49,976 nucleotides of DNA, taken from assembly GCA_018711815.1 (NCBI GenBank), contig DVHU01000076.1:1-49976 (forward strand). Direction: 5' to 3'. Each line of letters starts with the position of its first letter. The stretch's first letter is position 1. Of the stretch, positions 8,427-17,201 are shown piece after piece. This DNA is from Candidatus Egerieimonas intestinavium. GTDB lineage: Bacteria; Bacillota; Clostridia; Lachnospirales; Lachnospiraceae. The notes under the pieces were generated by a model that had not been told where the DNA came from, did no database searches, and was given only the letters and a program-made list of their open reading frames with translations. A program made the position numbers and the translations under genes.

Positions 8427-9368
8427 ATGAATACAAAAAAACTTGGGAAAAGACTTCTTCAGATTTTTATCGTTTTAATAGGAATCAGCTTTCTTTCTTT
8501 TCTGCTGATTTTTCTTTCCCCCGGCGACCCGGTTACCTCCATGTATGCCAGCACCGGTATGATGCCCTCTGAGGAAGTGATCAATGAGACAAGAGAAGAG
8601 CTGGGATTAAACCGCATCTTTATTGAACAGTACAGTACATGGCTGGGAAACTGCCTGCACGGGGATTTTGGAAATTCCTTTTCCATGCACAAGCCGGTGG
8701 CAGAACTTTTGCTCTCCCGCCTGATGCCCACCATACAGCTGTCGCTGTTTTCCCTGGTATTGATGCTGCTGATGTCCGTGCCCTTCGGTGTGCTGTCGGC
8801 GGTTTACCGTGATAAGCCCATTGACTACTTGGTGCGGGGAGTGAGCTTTTTCGGAGTTTCTATGCCAAACTTCTGGGTGGGGCTTCTGCTGCTCTACGTT
8901 GTGGCTCTGAAGCTGCGGCTAGTGCCCACGGTCTCCACAGAGGGGGGAATCCAGCAGCTTATCCTTCCGGCGCTGACGCTGGCTTTTGCCATGTCGGCCA
9001 AGTATACGCGGCAGGTGCGGACGGCGGTTTTGGAGGAGCTGAATCAGGATTACGTGACGGGAGCCAGGGCCAGAGGCTTGAGCGAGCGCACCATCCTCTG
9101 GAGACATGTATTTCCCAACGCGCTGCTGCCTCTGGTGACCATGCTGGGCCTTTCCCTGGGCTCTCTGCTGGGGGGAACCGCGGTGGTTGAAGTGATTTTT
9201 GGCTATCAGGGTCTGGGAAATCTGGCGGTTACCGCCATCACCGCCATGGATTATCCGCTGGTTCAGGGATTTGTGCTGTGGATCGCGCTGATTTATATGG
9301 TGATCAATTTGATTGTGGATATTTCTTACGAGTTCCTTGACCCGCGCATCAGAGAGAAGAAGAGGTAA
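8427..9368 (+). CDS. ABC transporter permease, DppB/NikB type
   Basis: A 313-residue membrane protein with about six helices. The first helix lies near residues 10-30, and the cytoplasmic loop carrying the EAA motif (TGARARGLSERTILWRHVFPNA) near residue 215. It is the first of two permeases that form the channel of the Opp/Dpp/Nik-type importer. ATG at 8427 is preceded by GAGGGAG; the ATG at 8415 lacks a good site. The second permease starts 4 bases after its stop, so the two are translationally linked. Confidence 0.9.
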   Translation: MNTKKLGKRLLQIFIVLIGISFLSFLLIFLSPGDPVTSMYASTGMMPSEEVINETREELGLNRIFIEQYSTWLGNCLHGDFGNSFSMHKPVAELLLSRLMPTIQLSLFSLVLMLLMSVPFGVLSAVYRDKPIDYLVRGVSFFGVSMPNFWVGLLLLYVVALKLRLVPTVSTEGGIQQLILPALTLAFAMSAKYTRQVRTAVLEELNQDYVTGARARGLSERTILWRHVFPNALLPLVTMLGLSLGSLLGGTAVVEVIFGYQGLGNLAVTAITAMDYPLVQGFVLWIALIYMVINLIVDISYEFLDPRIREKKR

Positions 9369-9372
9369 GAGC

Positions 9373-10203
9373 ATGGAGAAGAAACGGAATATATTTTTGA
9401 AAAATAAAAAGTTTACCGTGTATCTTATCCTTGCCCTGGGGATTATCCTGGTGGCGGTGTTTGCTCCTCTGATTGCCACCCAGGATCCGGGGGCGGCAGT
9501 GCTCACGGACGCCCTGAAGGCCCCGGGGGACGGCTACATCTTCGGAACCGATAAGCTGGGGCGGGATCTGTTCTCCCGAGTTATCTACGGAACCCGCGCC
9601 TCCCTGCCGGCTACCTTTGCCCTGGTGGGAAGTATTTTCCTGGTGGGGAGCGTTCTCGGCATCGTGGCCGGCTATTTTGGCGGCTGGGTTGACGCGGTTA
9701 TCATGCGTATTGCCGACATGATGGTGGCCTTCCCCGGTATGGTGCTGGCCATCGCCGTTGCGGGTATCCTGGGGCCCAGCATCATCAACGCGGTCATCGC
9801 AGTGGGACTTGTGAGCTGGACAAAGTATGCCCGGATGGCCCGAAGCCTTGTGTTGAAGATCAAGCACGAGGATTACGTGGAGGCGGCCCGGGTCACCGGT
9901 TCAAAAACCGGCCGCATTCTGTGCCGCTACATGCTTCCCAGCGTGCTGCCCACGCTGATCATCACCGCCTCCACAGATATCGGAGGCATGATGCTGGAGC
10001 TGGCGGGCCTTTCCTTCCTGGGCTTCGGCGCCAGACCGCCCATTCCGGAGTGGGGGCTGATGCTCAGCGAGGGCCGTTCCTATATGCAGAATGCGCCCTG
10101 GGTTATGATTTTCCCGGGCCTTGCCATCCTGATCGTAGTTACTGTTTTCAATTTGCTGGGAGACAGTCTGCGGGATGTTCTGGATTCCCGGGAAGATAGC
10201 TAA
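9373..10203 (+). CDS. ABC transporter permease, DppC/NikC type
   Basis: A 276-residue permease with an N-terminal helix (about 14-35), the DppC-type segment FGTDKLGRDLFSRVIYGTR near residue 57-75, and an EAA-type loop (EAARVTGSKTGRILCRYMLP) near residue 172. Together with the preceding permease it forms the heterodimeric translocation channel. ATG at 9373 with AGAGGTAAGAG is used; an open frame extends upstream into the previous gene but is not supported by a ribosome site. The ATPase gene follows 11 bases later. Confidence 0.9.
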   Translation: MEKKRNIFLKNKKFTVYLILALGIILVAVFAPLIATQDPGAAVLTDALKAPGDGYIFGTDKLGRDLFSRVIYGTRASLPATFALVGSIFLVGSVLGIVAGYFGGWVDAVIMRIADMMVAFPGMVLAIAVAGILGPSIINAVIAVGLVSWTKYARMARSLVLKIKHEDYVEAARVTGSKTGRILCRYMLPSVLPTLIITASTDIGGMMLELAGLSFLGFGARPPIPEWGLMLSEGRSYMQNAPWVMIFPGLAILIVVTVFNLLGDSLRDVLDSREDS

Positions 10204-10214
10204 GGAGGGCAGGT

Positions 10215-11009
10215 ATGAGCTTATTAGAGATTAAGGATATTACGGTAAATTATGGGAAAAGCGCAAAGCCTTCCGTGGAGCATTTCAGTCTTTCCATGAA
10301 AGAAGGGGAGATTGTCAGCATTGTGGGGGAGAGCGGCAGCGGGAAGACCACGGTAATCCGCTCTGTCTTAGGGCTGCTCCCCAGAGGCGGAAGAGTGGAA
10401 CAGGGAGATATTCTTTTTCAGGGGAAGTCGCTGCTGAACCTTAAGAAGGAGGAGTGGAAATCCCTTCGGGGCAGCGACATTTCCATGATTTTCCAGGACT
10501 CCGGGGCTATGATCAATCCCATCCGCAGAGTAGGAGATCAGTTTGTGGAGTACATCCGCACCCATCAGAAGATGGGGAAGAAGGAGGCCCGGCAGCGGGG
10601 GGCGGAGATGCTCACCCGCATGCACCTGCCCAACGCAGACAATATCATGAAGAGCTATCCCTTTCAGCTGTCCGGCGGAATGCGCCAGCGGGTGGGTATC
10701 GCCATGGCAATGACCTTCCAGCCCAAGCTGCTGCTGGCAGACGAGCCCACCAGCGCTCTGGATGTGACGATTCAGGCGCAGATTGTCCGCCAGTTTATGG
10801 AGCTTCGGAAGCTTTACCATACCTCCATGATTGTGGTGACCCACAATATCGGTGTGGCCGCCTACATGGCTGACCAGCTTATTGTGATGCAGCAGGGAAA
10901 AATCGTGGACGCGGGAACCAGGGAGGACGTGATGAATCATCCCAAGAGCGACTACACCAGGAATCTGCTGGCCTGCGTACCGGATATGGAGGGAAAAAGA
11001 TATGTCTGA
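10215..11009 (+). CDS. ABC transporter ATP-binding protein, DppD/NikD type
   Basis: A 264-residue nucleotide-binding subunit: Walker [10 protein letters not shown] near residue 39, ABC signature LSGGMRQR near residue 153, Walker B LLLADEP just after, and the switch His in VVTHN near residue 208. It is shorter than typical DppD proteins (about 330 residues) because the C-terminal oligopeptide/Cys extension is missing, which is more like NikD. It pairs with the next ATPase. An AAGGAGGG site precedes the ATG, and the 3' end overlaps the next gene by 8 bases. Confidence 0.9.
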   Translation: MSLLEIKDITVNYGKSAKPSVEHFSLSMKEGEIVSIVGESGSGKTTVIRSVLGLLPRGGRVEQGDILFQGKSLLNLKKEEWKSLRGSDISMIFQDSGAMINPIRRVGDQFVEYIRTHQKMGKKEARQRGAEMLTRMHLPNADNIMKSYPFQLSGGMRQRVGIAMAMTFQPKLLLADEPTSALDVTIQAQIVRQFMELRKLYHTSMIVVTHNIGVAAYMADQLIVMQQGKIVDAGTREDVMNHPKSDYTRNLLACVPDMEGKRYV

Positions 11010-11976
11010 CAAAATCCTATTGACAGCGGAGCACATTACCAAGGAATTTCCGGCCTCTCAGGGCCGCACACTGACGGCCTGCAACGATATCAATCTGAAT
11101 CTTTACCAGGGGAAAACCCTGGGGATTGTGGGGGAGAGCGGCAGCGGGAAGTCCACCTTTGTGAAGATGATTGTGAATATCCTAAAGCCCACCCAGGGGC
11201 GCATCCTCTATGAGGGGCAGGACATTACAAAGCTCAAGGGCGAGAAGCTGCGGCAGCTCAGGCCCAAGATTCAGATGGTGTTTCAGGATACCGGCACGGC
11301 CTTTCATCCCAAAATGAAGGTGGTGGATATTGTGACGGAGCCCCTGCTGAATTTTGGCAGGATTAGGCGATCAGAGAAGGCAGAGAAAGCCAGGGAGCTG
11401 CTCCGCATGGTGGAGCTTCCGGAAAGTTACGCGGACCGTTATCCCCACAGCATGAGCGGAGGACAGCGGCAGCGGGTGGGAATCGCCCGGGCTTTGGCCC
11501 TGGAACCGGAGATCATCGTGTGCGACGAGGCCACCAGCGCTTTGGATGTATCTGTGCAGGATCGCATCATCGAGCTGTTGGTGAGGCTCCAGAGGGAGAA
11601 GGGGATTTCCTTCATCTTCATCTGCCACGATGTGGCTCTGGTGCAGTCCTTAGCCCATCAGGTGGCCGTGATGTACCTGGGAAATGTGGTGGAAGTGCTT
11701 CCGGGAAATGAGGTGAGGACCAACGCCCAGCATCCCTATACCAAGGCGCTTCTGGGCGCAATCTTCTCCACCAGGATGGATTTTACCAAGGAGATTAAGA
11801 GTATCGAGAGCGAGGCTCCAAGCCCCCTGGACGTGCCGGAGGGCTGTCCCTTCCAGAACCGCTGCGGCCAGTGTATGGAGATCTGCCGGCAGCAGAGACC
11901 CCAGCTAATGAAGATAGCAGAGGGACATCAGGTGGCGTGCCATCTTTTTCATGGAAGCGGCGAGATTTGCTTATAA
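11002..11976 (+). CDS. ABC transporter ATP-binding protein, DppF/OppF type
   Basis: A 324-residue ATPase with Walker A GESGSGKST near residue 48, signature MSGGQRQRVG near residue 152 and Walker B EIIVCDEATS. Its C-terminal extension carries four cysteines (CPFQNRCGQCMEIC, and a later Cys in VACHLF). Such an extension is characteristic of Opp/Dpp ATPases and in some members binds an iron-sulfur cluster. It forms the heterodimeric motor with the preceding subunit, with which it overlaps by 8 bases. The M14 enzyme follows 28 bases later. Confidence 0.9.
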   Translation: MSDKILLTAEHITKEFPASQGRTLTACNDINLNLYQGKTLGIVGESGSGKSTFVKMIVNILKPTQGRILYEGQDITKLKGEKLRQLRPKIQMVFQDTGTAFHPKMKVVDIVTEPLLNFGRIRRSEKAEKARELLRMVELPESYADRYPHSMSGGQRQRVGIARALALEPEIIVCDEATSALDVSVQDRIIELLVRLQREKGISFIFICHDVALVQSLAHQVAVMYLGNVVEVLPGNEVRTNAQHPYTKALLGAIFSTRMDFTKEIKSIESEAPSPLDVPEGCPFQNRCGQCMEICRQQRPQLMKIAEGHQVACHLFHGSGEICL

Positions 11977-12004
11977 TAACGCGAAATAAGGAGGAGAGAA
12001 GCTT

Positions 12005-12967
12005 ATGTGGACGATCTGCAAGGAGACATTGGGCCCCGGGGAGAAGCGGCAGGTAATGCTGGAGCCCGGGGTAGAGGGCTACCAGGTGCCGGCGACGCTG
12101 GTCTGCGGCGCAAAGCCGGGAAAGACCCTGCTTGTGACCGCCGGGATTCATGCGGGGGAATATCCGGGAGTGGCCGCCGTGATCCGGATGGCGGCGGAGA
12201 TGGATCCATCCCAGGTGGAGGGAAATATCTTGTTTATGCACTGCGTCAACACCAGCGGCTTTTGGACCCGGACGGTGGAAATCCTACCGGAGGACGGCTA
12301 CAACCTGAACCGTGACTATCCCGGCAGGGCGGACGGCACCACCGGGGAGCGGATTGCCTATTATTTTATGACGGAGCTTTTCCCCCGGGTGGATTTCATT
12401 TTTGATTTTCACAGCGGCGCCAACACAGAGATAATGACGCCTCTGGTTTTCTACACCAACGCTCCGGAGGTGAAGGAGCAGGCTTATGAGGCGGCTAAGG
12501 CCTTGGATCTTCCCTACCTGGTGGAGTCAAGGGCCACCAAGGGGGAATACAGCTATGCGGCCCACAATTACAGGGTGCCGGGGCTCCTGGTTGAAATCGG
12601 CCACTCCCACAGCTGCCAGCAGGAATGGGTCCAGCTGTATTACAGAAACCTGAAGCTTCTGCTGCAGCATCTGGGAATCTGTCAATTTGGCGAAGGGAAG
12701 GAGCTGAAATCTCAGAGGGTTTATAAGGAGGCCATCTATCTGGACGCATCGGAGCAGGGGCTGTGGTATCCGGCCGTGACGGTGCGCCAGAAGGTGAAAA
12801 AGGGCGACTTGCTGGGGCACATGGAGGATTTTTTTGGAAATCCGAAAAAGCATTATTATGCCCAGGCGGATGGGAGAATCCTCTACTATACGGACGCTCT
12901 GGCCGTGCCCAAGGATAGCTTCCTGGCGGCCTATGGCCTGGAGGAGACAGCGGAGCTTCTTGAGTGA
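12005..12967 (+). CDS. Succinylglutamate desuccinylase/aspartoacylase-family (M14) zinc hydrolase
   Basis: A 320-residue protein of the AstE/AspA branch of the carboxypeptidase-M14 fold. Zinc ligands are visible: H49 and E52 in GIHAGEYPG, and H136 in DFHSG. A late Glu in LLVEIGH is positioned as the general base. These enzymes cleave an N-acyl group or a side-chain amide from small molecules. The C-terminal part (from about 235) resembles a small beta domain often attached to this family. It is the last gene of the riboswitch-controlled operon, so it probably trims the compound brought in by the transporter. The substrate is unknown. Confidence 0.85.
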   Translation: MWTICKETLGPGEKRQVMLEPGVEGYQVPATLVCGAKPGKTLLVTAGIHAGEYPGVAAVIRMAAEMDPSQVEGNILFMHCVNTSGFWTRTVEILPEDGYNLNRDYPGRADGTTGERIAYYFMTELFPRVDFIFDFHSGANTEIMTPLVFYTNAPEVKEQAYEAAKALDLPYLVESRATKGEYSYAAHNYRVPGLLVEIGHSHSCQQEWVQLYYRNLKLLLQHLGICQFGEGKELKSQRVYKEAIYLDASEQGLWYPAVTVRQKVKKGDLLGHMEDFFGNPKKHYYAQADGRILYYTDALAVPKDSFLAAYGLEETAELLE

Positions 12968-12992
12968 TAACAGAAAACCTCGCCGCAGAAAG

Positions 12993-13643
12993 CTAAAGCT
13001 TAATATACTCCAGGGCGTGAAGGAGGGAGGCCTGCAGATGTTCCTTCATCAGGCTAACCGCCTGTTCTGGGAAGCCGGCTTCGTAGGCTTGGAAGATTTC
13101 CTGGTGCTCCCGCTGGATGGATTCCTCGATCTCTGGCTGCTGGCCGTACCGGTAGGAGAAGATAGTCAGCTGGCTTCTCATGCGCTCGGCGGATTCCGTC
13201 AGGTAGGGATTGCGGCAGAAGCGGTAGAATTCCAGATGAAAGTCGTCGGAGGCCTGGTTCCACTCCAGGGGCTCATTGGCCTCCAGGGCCTGCTGCCCTC
13301 GGAGAAGCACGCCCCGAACCCCTTCCAGGACGGCCTCCTGCTGGGGGTGGGCGGCGGCATAGCGGATGGCCAGCCCGTCCAAATCCCCCATGAACTCATA
13401 GATTTTTTCCAGCTCCTGCTTTCTGGGCTGGATGACGCGGACCCCCACGTTGGAATAGTAGGAGATCAGTTTGTCTTGAACCAGTCGGGTCAGGGCCTCC
13501 CGGATGGGGGTGGAGCTCACCTGGAAGCGCTCCTTCAAAAGCTTCAGCGTAAGTTTCTCCCCGCAGGGAATCTGCTGGGTGAGAATATCCTTTCTTAATA
13601 TCTGATAAATCTGCTCGGAGAGCGTAGCTTTATTTAATGTCAT
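12993..13643 (-). CDS. GntR-family regulator with FCD effector domain
   Basis: A 216-residue protein. Residues 1-70 are a GntR winged helix (LSEQIYQILRKDIL, then FQVSSTPIREALTRLVQDKL), and the rest is an all-helical FCD domain with metal/ligand His and Asp residues (DFHLEF, REHQEIF). FCD regulators usually sense carboxylic acids. The start at 13643 (MTLNKATL, with GAGGAATGT before it) is chosen over an upstream in-frame ATG that would add 39 unrelated residues. It is divergent from the symporter-flavoprotein-ferredoxin genes and probably controls them through the palindrome at 13738-13758. Confidence 0.9.
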   Translation of the reverse strand: MTLNKATLSEQIYQILRKDILTQQIPCGEKLTLKLLKERFQVSSTPIREALTRLVQDKLISYYSNVGVRVIQPRKQELEKIYEFMGDLDGLAIRYAAAHPQQEAVLEGVRGVLLRGQQALEANEPLEWNQASDDFHLEFYRFCRNPYLTESAERMRSQLTIFSYRYGQQPEIEESIQREHQEIFQAYEAGFPEQAVSLMKEHLQASLLHALEYIKL

Positions 13644-13701
13644 ACATTCCTCTTTTTTTCCCAATACAATCTTGCTGAACCAAAAGTTTATTTCTGGATT
13701 A

Positions 13702-13730
13702 ATTTTAACATATGGCTTGAAAAGCATCAA
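13702..13730 (-). promoter_or_regulatory. Promoter of the GntR gene
   Basis: Read on the minus strand, TTGATG (13730-13725) and TAAAAT (13707-13702) are spaced by 17 bases, about 60 bases from the regulator start. Confidence 0.6.
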
Positions 13731-13737
13731 GGAAAAG

Positions 13738-13758
13738 GATTTTGCATTTTGCAAAATC
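13738..13758. promoter_or_regulatory. Candidate operator palindrome between divergent genes
   Basis: A perfect 9-bp inverted repeat, GATTTTGCA and TGCAAAATC, with a 3-base centre. It lies between the -35 elements of both divergent promoters, the expected place for a GntR/FCD dimer to repress or activate both directions. Confidence 0.65.
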
Positions 13759-13762
13759 ACTA

Positions 13763-13791
13763 TTGCAATTTAACGCGCTAAATGGTAAAAT
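13763..13791 (+). promoter_or_regulatory. Promoter of the symporter-flavoprotein-ferredoxin operon
   Basis: TTGCAA (13763-13768) and TAAAAT (13786-13791) with a 17-base spacer, immediately downstream of the palindrome and 29 bases before the symporter start. Confidence 0.6.
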
Positions 13792-13820
13792 CAAAAAGAA
13801 TTGCAAAGGAGGATAGAAAA

Positions 13821-15239
13821 ATGAGTGGTAACCAAATTGTCATCCTTGTCTGTGTTATTTACCTGCTGACCATGGTGGGCACCGGAATCTATGCCCGCAG
13901 CAGAAATAAAAAGACGTCGGATTATCTAGTAGCAGGAAGAAAACTGAATTCGGTTATGACGGCCATCACTCTGGCGGCTGTGCAGATCGGCGTTGGCATT
14001 GTCCTGAGCGGGGCCACCAACGGCTATAACGGGGGAGTGTGGTATGGGATCTATTACTCCATCGGGTGCGGAGGAGGGCTGATTTTGGCCGGGCTTCTCA
14101 CCACCAAAAAACTGAGAGCTCAGGAGGGCTATGTGCCCCTGGATTTTTTTGCCCAGAGATACGGGGAGAGCAGAGGCATCCGTTTCTGGGCCTGGCTGAG
14201 CAATGTTCCCAGCCTTCTGGGCATTTTTATCGCTCAGCTGCTGGCCTGCGGCAGTATTCTGGCGGGCTTCGGGATTCCCTATAAGCTGGCGGTGGTGATC
14301 ACCGCGGTGGTTATTCTGATCTACTGCACCATCGGAGGCATGTGGGGCGTGGTGCTCACAGACGTGATCCAGACGGGTATCATCATGATCGGAATTCCTA
14401 TTTTGGCCATTGCCACCCTGATTCAGTATGTGCATGCGGGCGGCAATATCGTGGATATCTACGCCACCCCCTTTATTCCCCAGGGAAGATTTACGGAATT
14501 TATTTACCTGGTACTTCCCTTTTTCCTCTCCATCTCAGTATCCTATGATGCCTACGCCCGGATCCAGTCGGCCAAGGATGTGAAGACGGCCACCAGGGGC
14601 TGCATCGGCGGAGGAATTATCGTCATTGTCATCGGGCTTCTCTGCTCCACCATCGGCGTGGCCTGCGCGAAGCTTTTTCCGGGAGTGACGGACGGAATCT
14701 TCACCATCGCCACCACGGAGATTTTGCCGCCGGTGCTGGCCGGTGTGGTGATCGCCGCCATCTTGTCGGCGGCCATGTCCAGCGCCAACTGCGTGATTCT
14801 GTCTCTGGGAGCATCCTTTTCCAGAGACCTGTATAACAAGTTTTTCCACCCCGAGGTGGAGAATCTGGATGAGCTGCCCAAGTCAAAAATCATCTCCCAG
14901 GCGGCAGTTTTTGGCGGAAGCATCGCGGGAATTATTTTCGCCTTCTATATGACGGATATTCTGGACGCCATGATTATCTTCAACTATCCCTATATGGGCA
15001 GTCTGCTGGTGCCCCTGCTGGGCGGACTCCTCTGGAAGGGAGCCACCAGAAAGGGAGCCTTTGCGGCGGCGGTGGCAGGAGGAATCGTGGGCGTGGGAGC
15101 CTTTTTGATCGGTATCCCCAGCCCCATCTCCGGCATTATCAACGTGGACCTGGCCCTGCTTCTGGCCTACCTGCTGTCGGCGGTGGTTCTGGTGGCGGTG
15201 AGCCTGGCGGACAAAAATGGAAAGAAAATCAGGAGTTAA
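13821..15239 (+). CDS. Sodium:solute symporter (SSS family)
   Basis: A 472-residue integral membrane protein with about 13 hydrophobic helices and the SSS-type motifs: TSDYLVAGRKLN near residue 31, the long glycine-rich helix after it, and the conserved region around ILSAAMSSANCVILSLGAS (about 315-335). It imports an organic solute with sodium; the family covers sugars, proline, pantothenate, carboxylates and others. The ATG at 13821 has AAGGAGG upstream, better than the open ATG at 13782. It is the first gene of an operon with a flavoprotein and a ferredoxin, so it probably brings in the electron acceptor or substrate that they act on. Confidence 0.88.
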   Translation: MSGNQIVILVCVIYLLTMVGTGIYARSRNKKTSDYLVAGRKLNSVMTAITLAAVQIGVGIVLSGATNGYNGGVWYGIYYSIGCGGGLILAGLLTTKKLRAQEGYVPLDFFAQRYGESRGIRFWAWLSNVPSLLGIFIAQLLACGSILAGFGIPYKLAVVITAVVILIYCTIGGMWGVVLTDVIQTGIIMIGIPILAIATLIQYVHAGGNIVDIYATPFIPQGRFTEFIYLVLPFFLSISVSYDAYARIQSAKDVKTATRGCIGGGIIVIVIGLLCSTIGVACAKLFPGVTDGIFTIATTEILPPVLAGVVIAAILSAAMSSANCVILSLGASFSRDLYNKFFHPEVENLDELPKSKIISQAAVFGGSIAGIIFAFYMTDILDAMIIFNYPYMGSLLVPLLGGLLWKGATRKGAFAAAVAGGIVGVGAFLIGIPSPISGIINVDLALLLAYLLSAVVLVAVSLADKNGKKIRS

Positions 15240-15245
15240 GGAAAG

Positions 15246-17201
15246 ATGAGCACCTACGAATGGCCTTACGGCAATGAAACAGAAATTGAGGAGACCGTTT
15301 CCAGCGACGTGCTGGTCCTGGGAGGAGGGATGGCCGGCTGCTATGCGGCCATCGCCGCCGCCCGCAAGGGAAAATCCGTGGTACTGGTGGAGAAGGGAGC
15401 CACGGTCAGAAGCGGCTCCGCCGGCAGCGGCTTTGACCACTGGGAGTCCGCCTGCACCAATCCCTGTTCCCGGGTGACGCCCAAGGAGATTGCGGAAGCC
15501 TACATAGAGGAGCAGGATTACTACAGTAACGGAATCGCCCACTATATTGAGTGCCGGGAGGGCTATGACCGGCTGCTGGATATGGAGTCCTTCGGAGGAA
15601 AGATCAGGGACACCGGGGACGAATTTAAGGGGGCGGAATTCCGGGACGATGAGACGAAGCTGATGTTCGCCTACGACTATAAGAACCGGTTCACCTTAAG
15701 AGTCTGGGGCAGTACCTTTAAGCCGGCTCTCTACCAGGAGTTGAAGCGGCTGGGAGTGAAGATTTACGACAGGACGGAGGCCACCGGCCTTCTTACGGCC
15801 CTGGAAAAGGGAAAAAAGCGGGGCATAGGAGCCATGGGCATGAATGTCCGCACGGGAAAATTTATGATTTTCCGGGCTAAGGCCACGATTCTGGCCATGT
15901 CCCGGCCGGCCCGGATCTGGCTGTTTAACCCGGATCTGGTGGGCCTGTGCGAGTTCAGACCGCCCCAGAGCATCGGAAGCGGTCACGCCATGGGCTACCG
16001 GGCGGGGATAGAATTTACCATGATGGAGAAATCCGTCAGGGGAGAGTTTTCCGCCGCCGGCAGAAGCTTTCCGCCCTACGGGGCCGGAAATAACCACAAC
16101 ACCTGGTACGCAGCCACCATGGTGGACGCCAGGGGAGTGGAGATCCCCTATGTGGACAGGGACGGCCGGGAGCTGAAAACCGTGTCGGAGCGGTACTACC
16201 CGGCGCCGGGGCAGAAATTTTTCCTGAAGGGCGGCGTCATCGACGAGGCCAAATATGCCTACCGGGGACCGGAGACCCTGCCCTTTGAGGAATTGATGAG
16301 GCGGGGCTACAAGCTTCCCTTTTACGCAGACTTAAGCCGTATGCCCGAGATGGAGCGCAAGGTGATCTGGGGCATGATGGTGGGGGAGGAGGGAAAGACG
16401 AAAATTCCCATCCTGAAAAATTATACCCAGAGAGGCTTCGATCCCACCAGGCATATGCTGCAGAGCTACGGCACCGGCTGGCAGTCCGCCAGCTTTTTGG
16501 GACAGGAGAGACAGCTCTTTGGGGCTCCGGGGGGTGTCATGCACGACTGGGATTTGAAGACCAATATCGACGGAATCTATGCGGCGGGAGATCAGCTCTT
16601 TGCCTCGGACTGCTGCGGTTTTGCGGCGGCCACGGGCTACTACGCCGGAAGGAAGGCGGCGGCCTACACGGAGCAGGCAGAGCTGGCGGAGCCGGACAGA
16701 GCTGAGATCGAGAGAGAGAAGGAGAGACTGTACGCGCCCCTCAGGAGCCAGGAGGGCATGAACTGGAGGGAGCTGAACATGGCTATTTCCAAGGCCATGC
16801 AGAATTACTGCGGGGAAATCAAGTGCCGGGAGCTGCTGGAGGAGGGCTTGGATTTATTAGCGAGCTACCAGCGGGAAATGGTGCCCGCCCTCTCCTGCGA
16901 TAATCCCCACGACCTGATGCGAACCCATGAGGTTCTGGATATCCTGCAGGTGTCCCAGATGATTCTGCAGGCCTGCCTCTTCCGGGAGTCCAGCTCCAAG
17001 CCCCTCTGCTTCCAGAGAAGCGACTTCCCCCAGATGGATCCCCAGGAGGACAGATGTTTCTATACCATCCGCCTGGAGGAGGGAAAACCCGTCAGAGGCC
17101 GGGTATCCTTAGGGTATTTTGGGGATGTGGAGCAGGAGTACGAGAAGCGCAACCAGGATTATATTCTTGGGGAAGGAAAGAAAAAGGGGGAGGCCCAATG
17201 A
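15246..17201 (+). CDS. FAD-dependent oxidoreductase related to AprA/fumarate reductase flavoproteins
   Basis: A 651-residue flavoprotein. An N-terminal dinucleotide fold begins VLVLGGGMAG (Gly26, Gly28, Gly31) with VVLVEKG at the end of the second strand. A C-terminal FAD segment reads NIDGIYAAGDQ (about 440), followed by a helical domain. This is the layout of the succinate dehydrogenase/fumarate reductase/APS-reductase alpha superfamily. The lack of a signal peptide and the overlapping ferredoxin gene make it most like a cytoplasmic AprAB-type two-subunit reductase. No sulfate-activation genes are nearby, so true APS reduction is unlikely. Reduction of an unsaturated or oxidised organic acid is more plausible, but this is inference. 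It starts 6 bases after the symporter stop. Confidence 0.82.
   Translation: MSTYEWPYGNETEIEETVSSDVLVLGGGMAGCYAAIAAARKGKSVVLVEKGATVRSGSAGSGFDHWESACTNPCSRVTPKEIAEAYIEEQDYYSNGIAHYIECREGYDRLLDMESFGGKIRDTGDEFKGAEFRDDETKLMFAYDYKNRFTLRVWGSTFKPALYQELKRLGVKIYDRTEATGLLTALEKGKKRGIGAMGMNVRTGKFMIFRAKATILAMSRPARIWLFNPDLVGLCEFRPPQSIGSGHAMGYRAGIEFTMMEKSVRGEFSAAGRSFPPYGAGNNHNTWYAATMVDARGVEIPYVDRDGRELKTVSERYYPAPGQKFFLKGGVIDEAKYAYRGPETLPFEELMRRGYKLPFYADLSRMPEMERKVIWGMMVGEEGKTKIPILKNYTQRGFDPTRHMLQSYGTGWQSASFLGQERQLFGAPGGVMHDWDLKTNIDGIYAAGDQLFASDCCGFAAATGYYAGRKAAAYTEQAELAEPDRAEIEREKERLYAPLRSQEGMNWRELNMAISKAMQNYCGEIKCRELLEEGLDLLASYQREMVPALSCDNPHDLMRTHEVLDILQVSQMILQACLFRESSSKPLCFQRSDFPQMDPQEDRCFYTIRLEEGKPVRGRVSLGYFGDVEQEYEKRNQDYILGEGKKKGEAQ

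Noticed and set aside
6707-11976. Naming the transporter nikABCDE
   Set aside because: Only the riboswitch hints at a metal. The binding protein cannot be distinguished from peptide-binding members by sequence, so no symbol was given.
12834-13598. 254-codon plus-strand frame across the GntR gene
   Set aside because: It is antisense to the GntR/FCD protein, whose HTH and operator are clear.
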